In this document: one piece after another, positions 10,201 through 20,600 of the stretch
Position numbering within the stretch: the first letter of the stretch is position 1
How the letters are laid out: each line of letters begins with the position of its first letter
Origin: Physcomitrium patens
Taxonomy: Eukaryota; Streptophyta; Bryopsida; Funariales; Funariaceae
Direction of reading: 5' to 3'
Length of the DNA stretch: 64,000 nucleotides
Assembly (NCBI RefSeq): GCF_000002425.4
Contig: NC_037260.1
Span: 13,697,516-13,761,515 of the forward strand
The notes under the pieces: model-generated
The model's input: only the letters and a program-made list of their open reading frames with translations
The model's database searches: none
Told to the model about the DNA's origin: nothing
Translations under genes and position numbers: made by a program

Positions 10201-10693
10201 GAAAGCTCAAGAACGACAAAAGATAAATGCAGATGTATATCGTAAAGAGCAACCACAACTCAACGTGGGTGATAAGGTATGGCTACTTCGTCGCAATATC
10301 AAGACCACTCGACCTTGTGACAAATTGGACTATCGTAGGCTTGGCCCCTTTTTTGTTTCTGAACAGATCAACCCAGTTGCATATCGGTTACATCTATCGG
10401 AGTCAATGAAGATCCATCCTGTATTCCACGTGTCTCTTCTTGAACCATATAAGACAGTGGATATACAAGGAAGAAGACAAATGCCACCGCCTCCTATAGA
10501 AGTAGATAATAATGAAGAATTTGAGGTGGAAGAGATATTAGACTCAAGGCGGCGCCGAAATAAGCTGGAATATCTTGTTCATTGGTGCGGATATGATATT
10601 AGTGAGCGCACATGGGAGCCATCCAGGAATCTAGCAAATGCATCAGCTAAAGTCAAAGTTTTTCATCAACGACATCCATCAAAACCAAGATGA
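7205..10693 (+). CDS. A1 Pol polyprotein: protease, RT, RNase H, integrase, chromodomain
   Basis: About 1162 residues, counted from a GTG. The frame is open from about 7130, so it overlaps gag by about 70 nt, and it has no ATG near its start. Expression by frameshifting or another coupled route is therefore likely, as in many Ty3/gypsy elements. Domains: aspartic protease, LVDSGASSCF (about 40-50); reverse transcriptase with MPFGLTNAP and YLDDILIYS (about 382); RNase H with TDASDFALGAVLS (about 529); integrase zinc finger H-H-C-C (about 742-790) and catalytic core with DFITDLP, DRGTQFVSRFW and DGQTERVNQ (about 816-911); GPFF-type C-terminal block; chromodomain with EYLVHWCGYDISERTWEP (about 1104-1145). 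All catalytic blocks look intact. Confidence 0.96.
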   Translation: MRLESCTTSNKGPILSSEPSPCFIIDVRLGPNNYKASALVDSGASSCFLDEEFARCHRISLIQKTKPVHVEVIDGRPLSSGDVTHETLPVDVVINGHSSCVIFNIIRSPSNPVILGLSWLEKYNPRIDWISRKLDFPQSISNSSINQVKNHESSIVKLAPIGAKAFIHAAKEGSTFAIYAAPISESVKTSSGIPSQYQDYQDVFEKKNADILPEHRSYDCSIDLKEGTQPPFGPIYSLSQDELAELKTYIDENLAKNFIRHSKSPAGAPILFVKKKDGSLQMCVDYRGLNKITIKNRYPLPLISGLLDQLNQAKIYTKIDLRGAYNLVRIKEGDEWKTAFRIRYGHFEYNVMPFGLTNAPATFQHLMNDVFREFLDNFVVCYLDDILIYSKNVEEHEIHVRQVLQKLRDAGLYAKMEKCVFHTTQVDFLGYIISNDGLMMDSKKVQTIMDWKIPKTVRDVQCFLGFANYYRIFIKDFSRVAAPLTRLTSKDKFQWNQEAEAAFEALKTSFVSAPVLYRVDFSKAFFMETDASDFALGAVLSQMGTDDKLHPIAFHSRKFSAAEINYEIHDKELLAIVDSFQEWRHYLEGASSPVTVYIDHKNLEYFMSARVLNRRQARWSMSLSRFDFIITYRPGKQQGLSDALSRRSYFAPKEGDASFEQQRTVLLKPEQFHLRAVKSTLTVDSTFLKQIQSSMSSDPLVHDIENNSSKSHDSSKFEFKNNLLYFEGRLYVPEGKARLRVLQARHDFPAAGHFGYNKTLELISRDFWWPQMWKSVKDFVQSCDICSRSKIPRHRPYGLLQPLPIPEQPWSSVSMDFITDLPNSRSYDSIFVIVDRFTKMAHFMPCTKSITGEETAKLFIDNIYRYHGLPKDIISDRGTQFVSRFWRTLFKILKVDIKLSSAFHPQTDGQTERVNQVLEQYLRCTINYQQDDWTNLLPLAEFAYNNTVHSSTQQTPFFANYGYHPRLDTFDFSKVDNPAAEDMANRLSELHAIMKAQLKKAQERQKINADVYRKEQPQLNVGDKVWLLRRNIKTTRPCDKLDYRRLGPFFVSEQINPVAYRLHLSESMKIHPVFHVSLLEPYKTVDIQGRRQMPPPPIEVDNNEEFEVEEILDSRRRRNKLEYLVHWCGYDISERTWEPSRNLANASAKVKVFHQRHPSKPR

Positions 10694-10788
10694 AAACCTC
10701 TCTGATAAAAGAGACAAGATTGAGGCAAGATAACATTCAATTTCCTATCCTTGTTTGTAACTTCTTTGCATTTTGTGACGCTAATTAG

Positions 10789-11211
10789 ATGGAGAGCCAA
10801 CAACCAGCGGATTCAACTCAAGAACCTTCGTTTGCTGACTTACCGGATGAGACATTGCGATTGTCACAACCTTCAAGACGACGCAACCGAAATGAAGACC
10901 CTCAAGAACGACATGTTCTTCCTCGAATAGATGGTGAGATACAACGCGTTTGGTATCACGACCTTGGAAGAGATTCTCGATGTTTGGTGATATTATTGGA
11001 GATAGGAACGACTCCTGATGGTGTTTCAAATGTATTATTTGAAGGAAGTTATGAAGGCCTCAACAGTGATCAAATAACACGGTGGTCTTCTCGCCCGGGA
11101 ATGGGACACTATCGATGGCTAAGAGGACCCATCAACTATCTTCGAAGAGAACAAAGATCAGAGTATGTAGCAAATACAATTCGCCGCATATTAGATTTTC
11201 TCAATATATAA
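10789..11211 (+). CDS. A1 third reading frame (ORF3), unknown protein of 140 aa
   Basis: An open frame with its own ATG 95 nt after the pol stop, ending 41 nt before the 3' LTR. I do not recognise it. The N-terminal third is polar and basic (RLSQPSRRRNRN). The middle has alternating hydrophobic residues (CLVILLEIGTTPDG). The C-terminal part carries a block GHYRWLRGPINYLRRE followed by an amphipathic helix ending RRILDFLNI. The same C-terminal block is seen in B2 (GHYRWLQGPMNHLPRE) and, decayed, in E. It has no signal peptide or membrane segment, so it is not an obvious envelope. Recurrence in three lineages at the same place argues for a real gene. It could be a nucleic-acid or chromatin partner, but that is a guess. 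Confidence 0.75.
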   Translation: MESQQPADSTQEPSFADLPDETLRLSQPSRRRNRNEDPQERHVLPRIDGEIQRVWYHDLGRDSRCLVILLEIGTTPDGVSNVLFEGSYEGLNSDQITRWSSRPGMGHYRWLRGPINYLRREQRSEYVANTIRRILDFLNI

Positions 11212-11237
11212 TCACCGCTCCTCGTGGAACTCGTCCC

Positions 11238-11252
11238 TAGAAGGGGGGGTAA
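11238..11252 (+). other. A1 polypurine tract
   Basis: AGAAGGGGGGGTAA ends next to the TG of the 3' LTR. This is the standard plus-strand priming site. Confidence 0.85.
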
Positions 11253-11782
11253 TGTCACGGACATACATATAATTACCTATATGAATAGATAAAAGTATGT
11301 AAAAGTAGGTTAATTGTGTAATATCTTCTAGAGAAGCTTCTTAGAAGCTTCATAGACGCTGCTTTGACTTTATAGGAGTCTATAGTTGACTTTTAGGTTA
11401 GAAACTTGGTCAACAAGTTAGCCATGTGCCACGCATGTTGGAAGCTTAAAGAACAAGCTAACTACGTGGTCCATCCATAGAAAACTTGCCTTGCAAGCAA
11501 AGGCATGTGGCCTAGAAAGTCAACATATATTGGAAGTCTTATAGAACATCGCCACGTGGCTTCTAGTTAGATAGTATATATAGAGGCAAGAGTGAAGCCC
11601 TCTTCACTCTTGTCAACTCCTTTCTTGCTTCTAGTCTAGTTTCAAGGGTCTCTAGTTTTCTTGTATTTTGGCAATAGCCATTCCAGTTTCTTTCTTAATA
11701 TACATATCTCTATTTTGTCCTATTTCTTTTTGAGAAAAGTCTCACTTACTCTTTAGCTTTCATCGAGTTCTTGTCCCTGACA
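11253..11782 (+). repeat. A1 3' LTR (530 bp)
   Basis: Same length and sequence as 5450-5979, with one difference. It is followed by GTCAA at 11783-11787. Confidence 0.97.
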
Positions 11783-13556
11783 GTCAACTGCCTCTTTCGT
11801 TTAATAGTGTCTATGATGACTTCATAAAATTCTCTCTTTGCAATGCCTAAAATTTCTCGTAGAGTAAATTCAATTTTGGCATTCAATACTCTTTCTTTCA
11901 AGACTCCTTTCAAATCTGTGGCTGCCTCAATATCAGATTGAAGCTTATAAGTAACATGCTTACTCCTCCCTTTGTCTTTATCAACCTCTATCTTTTCTTC
12001 CCATTTATTTTTTGGCAGTGAAGCATTTCCAGGATGCAATATTGATGGCCCAGCCTTGGATGGTCTATTAGCATGTGATATAGGTATTTCTTTATTTTGT
12101 GTTATTTCTGCATGCTTTTGAGATCTCCTCTTGTTTGTTGGCTCTTCAGGATTTTCTACTATTTCATTTCTTTCCCTTTTCACCTCTATTAGGGCTTCAT
12201 GTTGAGACTTTGCCAAATAAGCATGTACAGACATAGTATCTACAGGGTTATTCTATCTTGTAGCATTGTGGCTGTATTAAGTAATTCTTGCCTTGTTGTT
12301 TTTTCTTTATTCATGTTAATAATAGCATGATTCTATAGATCCCCTGTGTTTATATGCTTATCAAAAACATCCTCTTTCTCTCTTACAGCCTCAATGCCAT
12401 AAATAATAGCTTCTCTTGATGCCATAGCCTGTTGAGATAAATACTCTTCTAAAACCTTTTTCATCCCTCCTTTTTCAAAATTGGTTTTGAGAAATTCACT
12501 TGTATCTCGCAACACAATTTTTCCATCTTTCCATAAAATTACTCCCTGTCGCAGAATACCAATAAAATCTCCACACTCCCTTCGAGGATGCTCCATACTA
12601 TCGCACCAAATACATCATTGTATATATCCTGGCTTTGATACAGATTTGCTCTCAGGTAATCTTTCTTTCTCCTCTAGCTTTGCTAATTTGATTTGTAAGT
12701 CTTTCATTCTTTTTACCAACTCATCAATTGCATCTTTCTGTGGTGCAACTGTAGACATAGGAATTGGAATAGTACTTATTGGTATAGCACGTTCTAGCTG
12801 TTGCCTACAAGATGTTGTAGTTGGTGGAGGTCTAGTCTCTTGCCTTACTACCACCTTCCTCCTCCGATATTCTCTTTTAGCAAGTATGCCCACGGCTTCA
12901 GAGACTTTCTTCTAATCAGTAGTAAATCCATTGTCTTCTATATTATCCTCCAATAATAATTCCAACTCTCTTTGTAAATCATTGCTAGCTGATTGAAGAA
13001 ATAACTCTACCTTATGATTTTCAAGTGTAAGCTTTTCCACTCAAGACAATTGAAGAAACTGTCTTTCAAATTCTCGAAATAACTTTGTTGCAACAAACTC
13101 CTTGTTGGATTTATTGACCCATTCCATAAACTATTTTCTTGTCACCCTTTTTGTATCTTCCAAAGAATACTCTTCTTTTAACTGAAGGATAAAATCCTCC
13201 CATTTCTCTCCATGAGTTTTAATAATCCCTTTTATATGCTCACGAAGCTCTGGTACAATTGTAAGCTCAAATGTTAGGATCATTTCTTTCTCCGACACTT
13301 TATTGAGCTCCATCTCCTGAGAATAATACTTAAGATACTTAGAAATATTTCTTCCATCAAATTGATCCAATAAACTAACAACAGATTGTAAGGCTTTAGT
13401 AGCCATTGCCTCCTTGCGTTCCACAGCTTGCTGTTGTTGCATAAAAAGTGCAAATGCTTGAAATATTTGAGTTGTAGCAGGATCAAGTTGCAATGGAGAT
13501 TCCCCAATGCAATTCCTACTACCACTTCCTTGCCCCCCTTCTATAACAAAATCCAA
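11783..13556 (-). pseudogene. C gag region (fossil)
   Basis: Minus-strand gag of C starting at an ATG at 13556. The N-terminal part has a coiled-coil-like ALFMQQQQAVERKEAMATKA and then the capsid-like block LLDQFDGRNISKYLKYYSQE. The middle has a zinc knuckle CIWCDSMEHPRREC, with the usual C-x2-C-x4-H-x4-C spacing, near 12590-12635. The C-terminal part is charged (DIEAATDLKGVLKERVLNAK), with segments that lead to the protease on the far side of A1. This gag differs from that of A and B, so C is a separate lineage. Fossil. Confidence 0.75.
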
Positions 13557-14689
13557 AATATTTCTTCAAAACTCTCTACCCTAGAAATTTTCACGTCGGG
13601 TTCACGAGGTCTGTCGTATGGCGTGATTTGCTATCTGGGAATACACTGGGTATCTAGCTATAGAGAGTGTATCTTAAAACTTTATATGATTATTTTCTTA
13701 GCTTCCAAAACTCCTTTATTTTTGTATAAAACCCAAAATATAACAAAATCCCTTCAAAACATATTTTTTCTTGCGAATGATTTTCTCACCCTCCGAACTT
13801 TAGAAAATCATAACTATTGATCTATCCGTTCAGTTTGTTTCAAATTTACAATATAGCTAGAATTTACCCTTAACTTTTACCACATAAAAAACCAACCGCA
13901 AATTCACTTCCGATCTTCTGGCATCTAGGAAACCCTAGTAGACACTCCAAACCCTAATTTATAAGCATCCGAAAAACTATTTTCCTTATATCTCAAAAAT
14001 CCAAACTTCAAATGTCATAAATCTTATTCACAAAGTTTACTAACATGAAATTACACATTCCTTGAAATTTTGAGCCAAAATCTTGTCAAATTGCTCAAGA
14101 TATAGCTCAAGAGACAAACACTAGTAAATCGGTTTACTTACTACCCTTTAGATTGCATGTGCTGACTTCAAAATCCAATAACTCCTTCAACCCAACTTAG
14201 AATCCAATAAGCAGTATGTGAAAAGTATAGCCGCAAAAGTTTTCTCTCCAGTCGCAGTCGCCGATCCTCAATCGCCATCCGTACGCGTGCGTTATGCCCA
14301 AAAGAGTGACAGTAGGTCCAAAACTAACACCTTAACTTTGAGCGCCTATAACTTCTTCATAAAAACCCCAAATGACACAAAACTTGCACCAAAACCTTAA
14401 CCAAAAACCTAAACCTTCTGATCCTAGCCTTCAAAGTTCGAATGGGCTCGAGGAACTCATCCTAATCCCTAATATGGCTTCGGGCAGCCTCCTCAAAGCC
14501 CATTGGTCATGATTTTTGACCAATAGGAATGGAGATTTTTATTTTTCATCTCCATCCATCTATATTGGTGCCCTAATTCCTCCCTTTGCTACCAAAATCC
14601 TTCTTCAATTCTTTTTCTTATAAGATTTACATAATGTATGCTCTAAATACCAAATAAAAGAACTAAAATAAGTTTTCAAATGTCACCAA
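13557..14689 (-). other. C long untranslated leader
   Basis: About 1.1 kb without a credible frame, between the 5' LTR and gag of C. The stretch from about 14575 down to about 13690 matches 33165-34030 on plus in C2 (same order, many substitutions). A landmark is the TCACTCTTTTGGGCATAACG-like block. The leader is therefore a shared part of at least two elements. Confidence 0.7.
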
Positions 14690-14949
14690 TGTCTAACAAA
14701 GGTGACTCTAAATATTTAGAAGTTACTATCAACCAAAACCAATCTTAAAAGCCACTATCAAAAAGAAATTAAAGTTATACAAATTCTATAGTAATCTTTC
14801 TAAACAACCTCTTTTCAAAGTAATAATCAAATTATATCCTACAACCAACTAAAATCTAATAACATGGCTCTCACCATGTTACTTAATAAATTATATATTA
14901 AGTACATAATTACATTATTTTCATATAGTAGCCGAACCATAACACGACA
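14690..14949 (-). repeat. C 5' LTR (about 260 bp)
   Basis: Direct repeat of 4284-4538. On minus it starts TGTCGTGTTATGG and probably ends TTAGACA, followed by TTGGTGACATTTG as a possible primer site. An outer limit at 14681 is also possible. Confidence 0.75.
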
Positions 14950-16171
14950 TCGTCCATGTGAGGAGGAGGAGGAAATATTGAGAGACCAATATCCATACCT
15001 CACAGCGATTGGAACACTTTTGTATTTAGCTACATCTACTAGACTAGATATTATATTTGCAGTTAGTGTTCTTACAAGACATAGTGCACGTCCAACACTA
15101 TGATATTGGAATGCCATCAAACATTTATTACGTTATTTAAAAGGTACTGAAGACCTGGGATTATACTACACACAATCCGCAGATCCAAAATTCGTTGAAT
15201 ATTATGATGCAGGATATAAATCTCATATTGCAACAACTAAATCTCAAACAAGATATGTATTCTTAAGACATGGCGCTGCAATATCATGGAAATTAGTGAA
15301 ACAAATAATAACTGCAACTTCATCCAACCATGCAAAAATTATTGCCTTACATGAAGCATCTTGAGAATGTATTTGGTTGCAATCAATTGATAAATTCATT
15401 CAAACAACCGGTGGATTTTCATATGATGATTCTCCAACTATCTTGCATGAAGATAATAGTGCTTGTATTGCATAGATGCAAGTTGGTTTCATTAAAGGTG
15501 ACAGGACAAAGCATATTGATCCAAAGTATTTTAGCTATACTTATGACTTGATTACTGATCAAGCACTTGTAATTAAGAAAATTGAATCTACAAATAACCT
15601 TGCTGATCTCTTTACCAAAGTTCTCCCATTAAGCAACCATCCTCGACTTACTTATGGCATTGGTATGCGGCAACTTGCTCTTCTTCAATAAGAAAGTTAA
15701 TGAGCTCTTTAAATAATTAAAGAAAATGATGTTATATTCTTTTTCTTTCATCTATGGTTTTGTCCTTAAATAAAATAAGATTTTCGTAGATAAGGTTTTA
15801 ATGAAGCAACAATTGTTGATCTTGCAAGATCACAGAAAAGTATAGATCATAATTCTACACAAATTTTATATGATGTAAATATTATGATGAGCGAGGAGGA
15901 GTGTTGAGATCATTAAATGTAGCCGACGCTCTCCATAATATTTATTGTAGACTAAAGTAAATACTGTAGCTACAATATTTGGAATCTAGTGGAAAAGTAC
16001 TGTTTATCCTCTTCTCTTTTCTCTTCTTGTATACAAGACACAACCAAATCAATAGATTTTTGGGTGTGAAGCTCTCTCTCTTTAAAAACCCTCATGTGTG
16101 TAAGACTTACTACTACTCTTATGTGTGTGTATGACTTACTATTACTCTTGTCTTTCTAAACATTCTCAACA
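14950..16171 (+). mobile_element. Ty1/copia element F, 3' part (fossil)
   Basis: Plus-strand remains of the end of copia pol. It opens with the YLTAIGTLLYLATSTRLDI block just after reverse transcriptase. RNase H blocks follow (HLLRYLKGTEDLGLYYT, GYKSHIATTKSQTRYVF, TILHEDNSACIA, RTKHIDPKYF) up to the typical tail KVLPLSNHPRL. A purine-rich tract (15886-15901) and a 270-bp 3' LTR complete it. Its 5' part was separated by the insertion of C and lies left of the window. It has several breaks. Confidence 0.9.
15902..16171 (+). repeat. Copia F 3' LTR (270 bp)
   Basis: Begins TGTTGAGATC right after a purine tract and ends ATTCTCAACA. The short inverted ends TGTTGAGA/TCTCAACA are typical of copia LTRs. 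Confidence 0.85.
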
Positions 16172-17612
16172 TGATGAACACACCATTGTTTCACAATTCA
16201 ATCTTTTTCCTATCCATTGATTGTTTTAGAATGAGAATTGATTGTTGTAGCAGTTTTTTTTCACTTCCAATTAATATCCAATTAGTTACATTTATTTTTT
16301 CCTTTCATATACAAAGTCTACTTTTGAAATGGAAAGCTTGATAATCATTCATCTCAATACCATCCCGAGATGGATGAAAGCGATCTGTACGTCAAACAAG
16401 CTGGACAAGAACGGAGACCACGGATGAAAAGAATGAGGATGACGGACAGAAGCCACGAAGGACGAACGAAGGTGTGGTGGACGTTTTACGTCGACGAAAA
16501 CCGAACGAAGACGAGACGGACGAACAGAATGGAAGGGATCTTTGTTAGGGGGTGTTGCGTGCATTGGTTGGGGTTCATGGAAGCCCTAATTTTATCGAGA
16601 GAGGGAATTCACGGGCACAATCCCTTTGCAGAGGGCACCATCGCCATAGCCACACCCATGTCCTCCATCTCGTATTCGTGTCCGCTACCCGCGTTTCTTG
16701 CACCCCCTGCATGTGCTGCTCTCAGTCCTCCGGATTGCGTCTTGTTCTGCGTTGTTTGCTTGCTGGAGAAGTGTGCAAGGCTTGTTCTAGTGGGATTCGG
16801 GCTGGGCCTTGGGCGTGATTGAGAGTACCGACATTGGGTTGAAGGTAAACCGTCTTTGAATGGATTGGATTAGAGGCCAAAGGGAAGTGGAATCTTTGTG
16901 ATATCAAGGAAAATTTTCGGATTCTCCGAGGACTTCAGGTACTTGTACTTCCATTCTTGACTCGGATTTACCTGTTGTTGAATTTTACGGGAGAGTGAGT
17001 GAGAAAGAGGGAGATTTGTAATGGTTTCTTCATGCCAGATGAGATGCTGGAAGTGGGGTTGCTTATGTACTCATAGGTTTGTGATGTAAGCAGCGGAATT
17101 AAGCTTATAGAGTAACAGTTCTTTTGCAACATAATTTTCAATTCTTTTATCAATAGTTGTGTATGAGTGGAAAATGTGTTTGTGATATTGGATGAATTTT
17201 GTAAGTGCCTGGAAAGTCTCTGTTGTAGATTATTGTGTACTAAAGGAATTGCGTCGTACTCTTGGCTGTTTAATTGCATGTGACCATGTTGTTTTCATTA
17301 AAAAACAATGTAAGCACAAGTGTAATAAATCGATTATCAAAGCTTAATCGATGTACTGTCTTGCGTGTGCTCGCGATTGATTATTAAATTGGAGTGTAAA
17401 CCCCCTCCTGTGAAGTTAAGGTGGTACCTCTGTTTGTTTGTTTGCTTTTTTTAAAATTATTTTATATTGCAACCCTAAATGCGTTGTGGTTTTAGGTTTT
17501 CAGTCAATGATGAGAAAGATGCAGTTATGAACTTATGTGAGGCTCGTTAACGGTGTGCTGATTCGAGTGGTGTATACATGTTAGTCTGCATCGTACAAGA
17601 CCCTGTCTTTCG
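16172..17612 (+). promoter_or_regulatory. Upstream region and probable 5' UTR of MAEA
   Basis: GC content rises after about 16370. A likely untranslated first exon ends at AG/GTACTT (16938/16939), and a likely acceptor TTTTCAG lies at 17503. This gives a 5'-UTR intron of about 565 bp. The frames seen at 16370-16900 on both strands have no recognisable protein content and are taken as untranslated. No clear TATA box was identified. Confidence 0.45.
17507..17530 (+). CDS. Short upstream ORF (7 codons) in the MAEA leader
   Basis: ATG ATG ... TGA in the likely leader exon, about 80 nt before the main start. It may lower translation of the main frame. This is only meaningful if the leader exon starting at 17504 is right. 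Confidence 0.35.
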   Translation: MMRKMQL

Positions 17613-20600
17613 ATGGCGAGCATGATGGAAACAGACAATGTAGCGACAACAAATGGAGCAGCAGCACCAGCTATAGCAGCCGCTCCCCCTTCACAGACTT
17701 CACGTACTAATGACCGACTTGCTGAGTCCCTCAAGCTGGAGCACCAGCTCGTCAAGGTATGTGGGGCTTTGGTAATTTTATTTTCTGTATGAAATTTGCT
17801 ATGCTTTCTGCAATCCAGTCGTATACGCAATGTGCATGCTTCTCGTTTATTGGACTCAATTTCAGTGTCTGCAAGGAGATGTTTTTCAATTGCCACTCGG
17901 TGGATCTCGTGTGATAATAGTGTCCTGGAATGAAGTTGCAATGTATGGGTGTAGTTGCATCATTTCCAGAGTGTTACGTATTCGTACTGTGGAAAATTTC
18001 GTGTTATCTGTAGTTCTGTTTTGGGCTCTCGTCTATGCTTGAATTTCTAGAGAATGTGATGTTTAGGTTTCTTATATGTTAAGGAGTCTTTTCTGTATAT
18101 TCTGCAGGTCCCATTTGAGCATTTGAAGAAAGCCATGCGGTTGAGCACACGTTTTGTGGAAAAGGAGGTGAATGCTGTGTATGCTGGTGTGGCTGACGCC
18201 ATTGACAAAGATATGTCTAAAGAGGAAGCCGTACAGCGTCTCACAACTTTAGTTTCTCGCTTGCAAGGCCTTAAACGCAAGGTATAGTTGTCGACATTTA
18301 TGTGAGATATGTGTGCATAGGTCAGTGCTTTCTCTTATTGCTTGAGTTTCACTTTTTTCCTGGATTTGAAGATCCTGATGGCTGTGTTGATGGCTACGGG
18401 TTCTCATTTTTGAATTACACCTGCAAATTCATGTTGATATCAGGTGTATTGTTTACATGACTCTGAAGGTTGTACCATGGATATTGAGTCGTGAGTTTAT
18501 CAAGTTTATTGGCGTATGTATGCTTGCACAAGGAAGTTTGTTCTATCGGAAATAAAACATTCTAATATGTTTCTGCATAGGTCATGCATTGGCCGACGTT
18601 TACTTGAAGCGGAATGACAGTTTTTGGTTATCTGCGTCATTGTGTAGTCATACTTGTCGATTAATTCTGCAGTAGGATGATTCTACCCTTGCCTTGTTTG
18701 GCCAGACGTTCACACCACTTCTTTGAAGTTGTTGTGAAATGGTACACCTGTGAATGTGCTGTTCGGAGATGTATTTATGTGTTTTATTGCGGAGGTTTGA
18801 ATCGGGTTGCAGTTGGACGAGAGCAACAAAGGTGAGCAAGTGCAAGTGCAAAGGTGTCGTGCTAGGATAGACCATTTAAGCATGCTTCAGGGTGAAAATG
18901 GGAAAGAGAATGAGCTCCAGTGGAATAACACTCGCGTGCAGCGTATCCTGGTTGACTACATGTTACGTAACTCTTACTATGACACAGCCTTTCGGTTGGC
19001 AGAGATGAAAAATATTCAGGTTTGTCGTAATTATTGGGCTTCGTTCTCTTAAAATTCACTCTCGAAGTAATGATTTTTCAATAGTCTTTTATGTAATGTT
19101 TATTATGTATTGCCTCTTTTCTTTTCTTTTATTATCTTTGCGAGATGACTAAAATCTGCTTAGAGTCTCTTCAAATTGCGCTCGAGTTGTTTGAATTGAC
19201 TTGATGTATCTAGGTCCGGTAAAATAGTTGGTTGTGGATATTGTGGACGATTGCAGGAACTTGTGGATATTGACATCTTTTTGGAGGCCCGAAAGGTTAT
19301 TGAGGCTTTGCGGAATCGAGACTGTACTGAGGCACTTACTTGGTGCTCTGAAAACAAGTCCAAGCTCAAGAAATCCAAGGTCGTCCAATTTACTGCCATC
19401 GTTTCTTGCGGATTTGTCAAGCCTATCATTTCTTGAGTGTCAAGATTTTATAATCCGCTATTTTTCCATGGAATTATCAATTGCTCGAGGAGGTCGTTCA
19501 GCAAACCCTGTTTCACTGGTAATTATTTACGAATATGGTATGTGCAGAGTAAGTTTGAGTTCAAGCTTAGGTTGCAAGAGTTTATTGAATTGGTGCGGGC
19601 TGAGAGGATGATGGATGCTATCATGTATTCTCGCAAGCACCTTGCTGTATGGGGTTCCACCAACATGAAGGAACTACAACAGGCCATGGCCACATTAGCC
19701 TTCAAGAGCAACACCGATTGTGCTGCCTATAAGGTGCTCTTTTTCCAGCGTCGTAAAGATTTAGCTAATTTCGACTTCCTACATATATTTTTTTTTACGT
19801 ATTTTAGAATTTGATTTGTTGGTGTACATTTTCAACTTAACGACCTTGGAGCAGGTTTTAGTTTTGGTTAAGAAAGCTGAATGTGTTCTGCTTCATGTCA
19901 GTCTCAATCAAGTGCCTAAAACCAAGCAGCATAGTGTTGTAGATGCTAAATCTATTTTGTCTTATTATGCATTTTCTGCCACTTGCATAGGTAGATTAAA
20001 TTCCCTGAAATTCCTGGTTTTTGATAAGTTTTAGATGTTTGCTTCCTGGTATTCACATTATAGTTTTGTGTCTTTGCAGATATTATTTGATACACAGCAA
20101 TGGGATAACTTGACTCAAGAGTTTAAGCAGGAGTTTTACAAGTTGTATGGCATGACTCATGAACCTCTGCTCAATATTCATCTCCAGGCTGGGCTTTCTG
20201 CTCTCAAGACTCCGTATTTTACCTCAACCATATCTCAATTGGTTCTTTTCATGGTTTTTTTAAAAGAGTTGCTCAGACTTCTGGGTGGAATTCAGGAGTT
20301 TGTGAGTTGTCTAGCTATATGTTAAGTTCCTCAATATCAAGATTTTCTCCATTTGCTGTTCACTGGATGCTTTTCTTATGTCCTCCGAGGTGCACACTTT
20401 GCAGCTTAATATCGAAAGTAAAATGCCCACATCTTAAATGTGTATGTGGTTTCAGATTTTGTTACGAGGAAGGATGCACCAAGGAGGATCCTTTGTCTCA
20501 AGAAATTATTCGTAAACTTGCGGATCCATTGCCGTTTGCTAAGCACATTCATAGCAAGCTAGTGTGCTACATTACCAAGGAGCCCATGAACGACAATAAC

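Larger units (their letters stand above)
5450..11782 (+). mobile_element. Ty3/gypsy chromovirus A1, looks whole and very young
   Basis: A complete chromovirus of 6333 bp with 530-bp LTRs (TG...CA), target duplication GTCAA, self-primer binding site, gag, pol, a third frame, and a polypurine tract. I count one difference between the two LTRs (about 0.2 percent), so the insertion is recent. Pol holds protease, reverse transcriptase, RNase H, integrase and chromodomain in Ty3/gypsy order. It sits in the opposite orientation within the older element C. Related but decayed copies are A2 (29153-43268) and the solo LTR A3 (47863-48403). Whether it is expressed cannot be told from the sequence. Confidence 0.97.
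4284..14949 (-). mobile_element. LTR retrotransposon C with gag and protease only (interrupted by A1)
   Basis: The element is bounded by direct repeats of about 260 bp at its two ends. On the minus strand it runs 5' LTR (14690-14949), long leader, gag with zinc knuckle, protease, a polypurine tract and 3' LTR (to 4538). Without A1 and one target duplication it would be about 4.3 kb. No reverse transcriptase, RNase H or integrase blocks are seen between protease and 3' LTR. This suggests a non-autonomous gag-bearing element (TR-GAG-like) that would rely on enzymes made by others. A1 sits inside it (TSD GTCAA) and B1 inside its left LTR. C itself lies in copia F. It is a fossil with several breaks. 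Confidence 0.75.

Noticed and set aside
10789-11211. ORF3 as an envelope gene
   Set aside because: No signal peptide, transmembrane segment, furin-like site or Cys pattern; the protein is short and soluble-looking.
14864-15103. A single gene running from the C LTR into the copia RNase H region
   Set aside because: The frame crosses an element junction at 14949/14950. The LTR part is not coding in the other copy at 4284-4538.
16370-16907. Frames of 60-150 codons on both strands before MAEA
   Set aside because: No known motif, frames on both strands at once, and the place fits a GC-richer leader and promoter of the MAEA gene.
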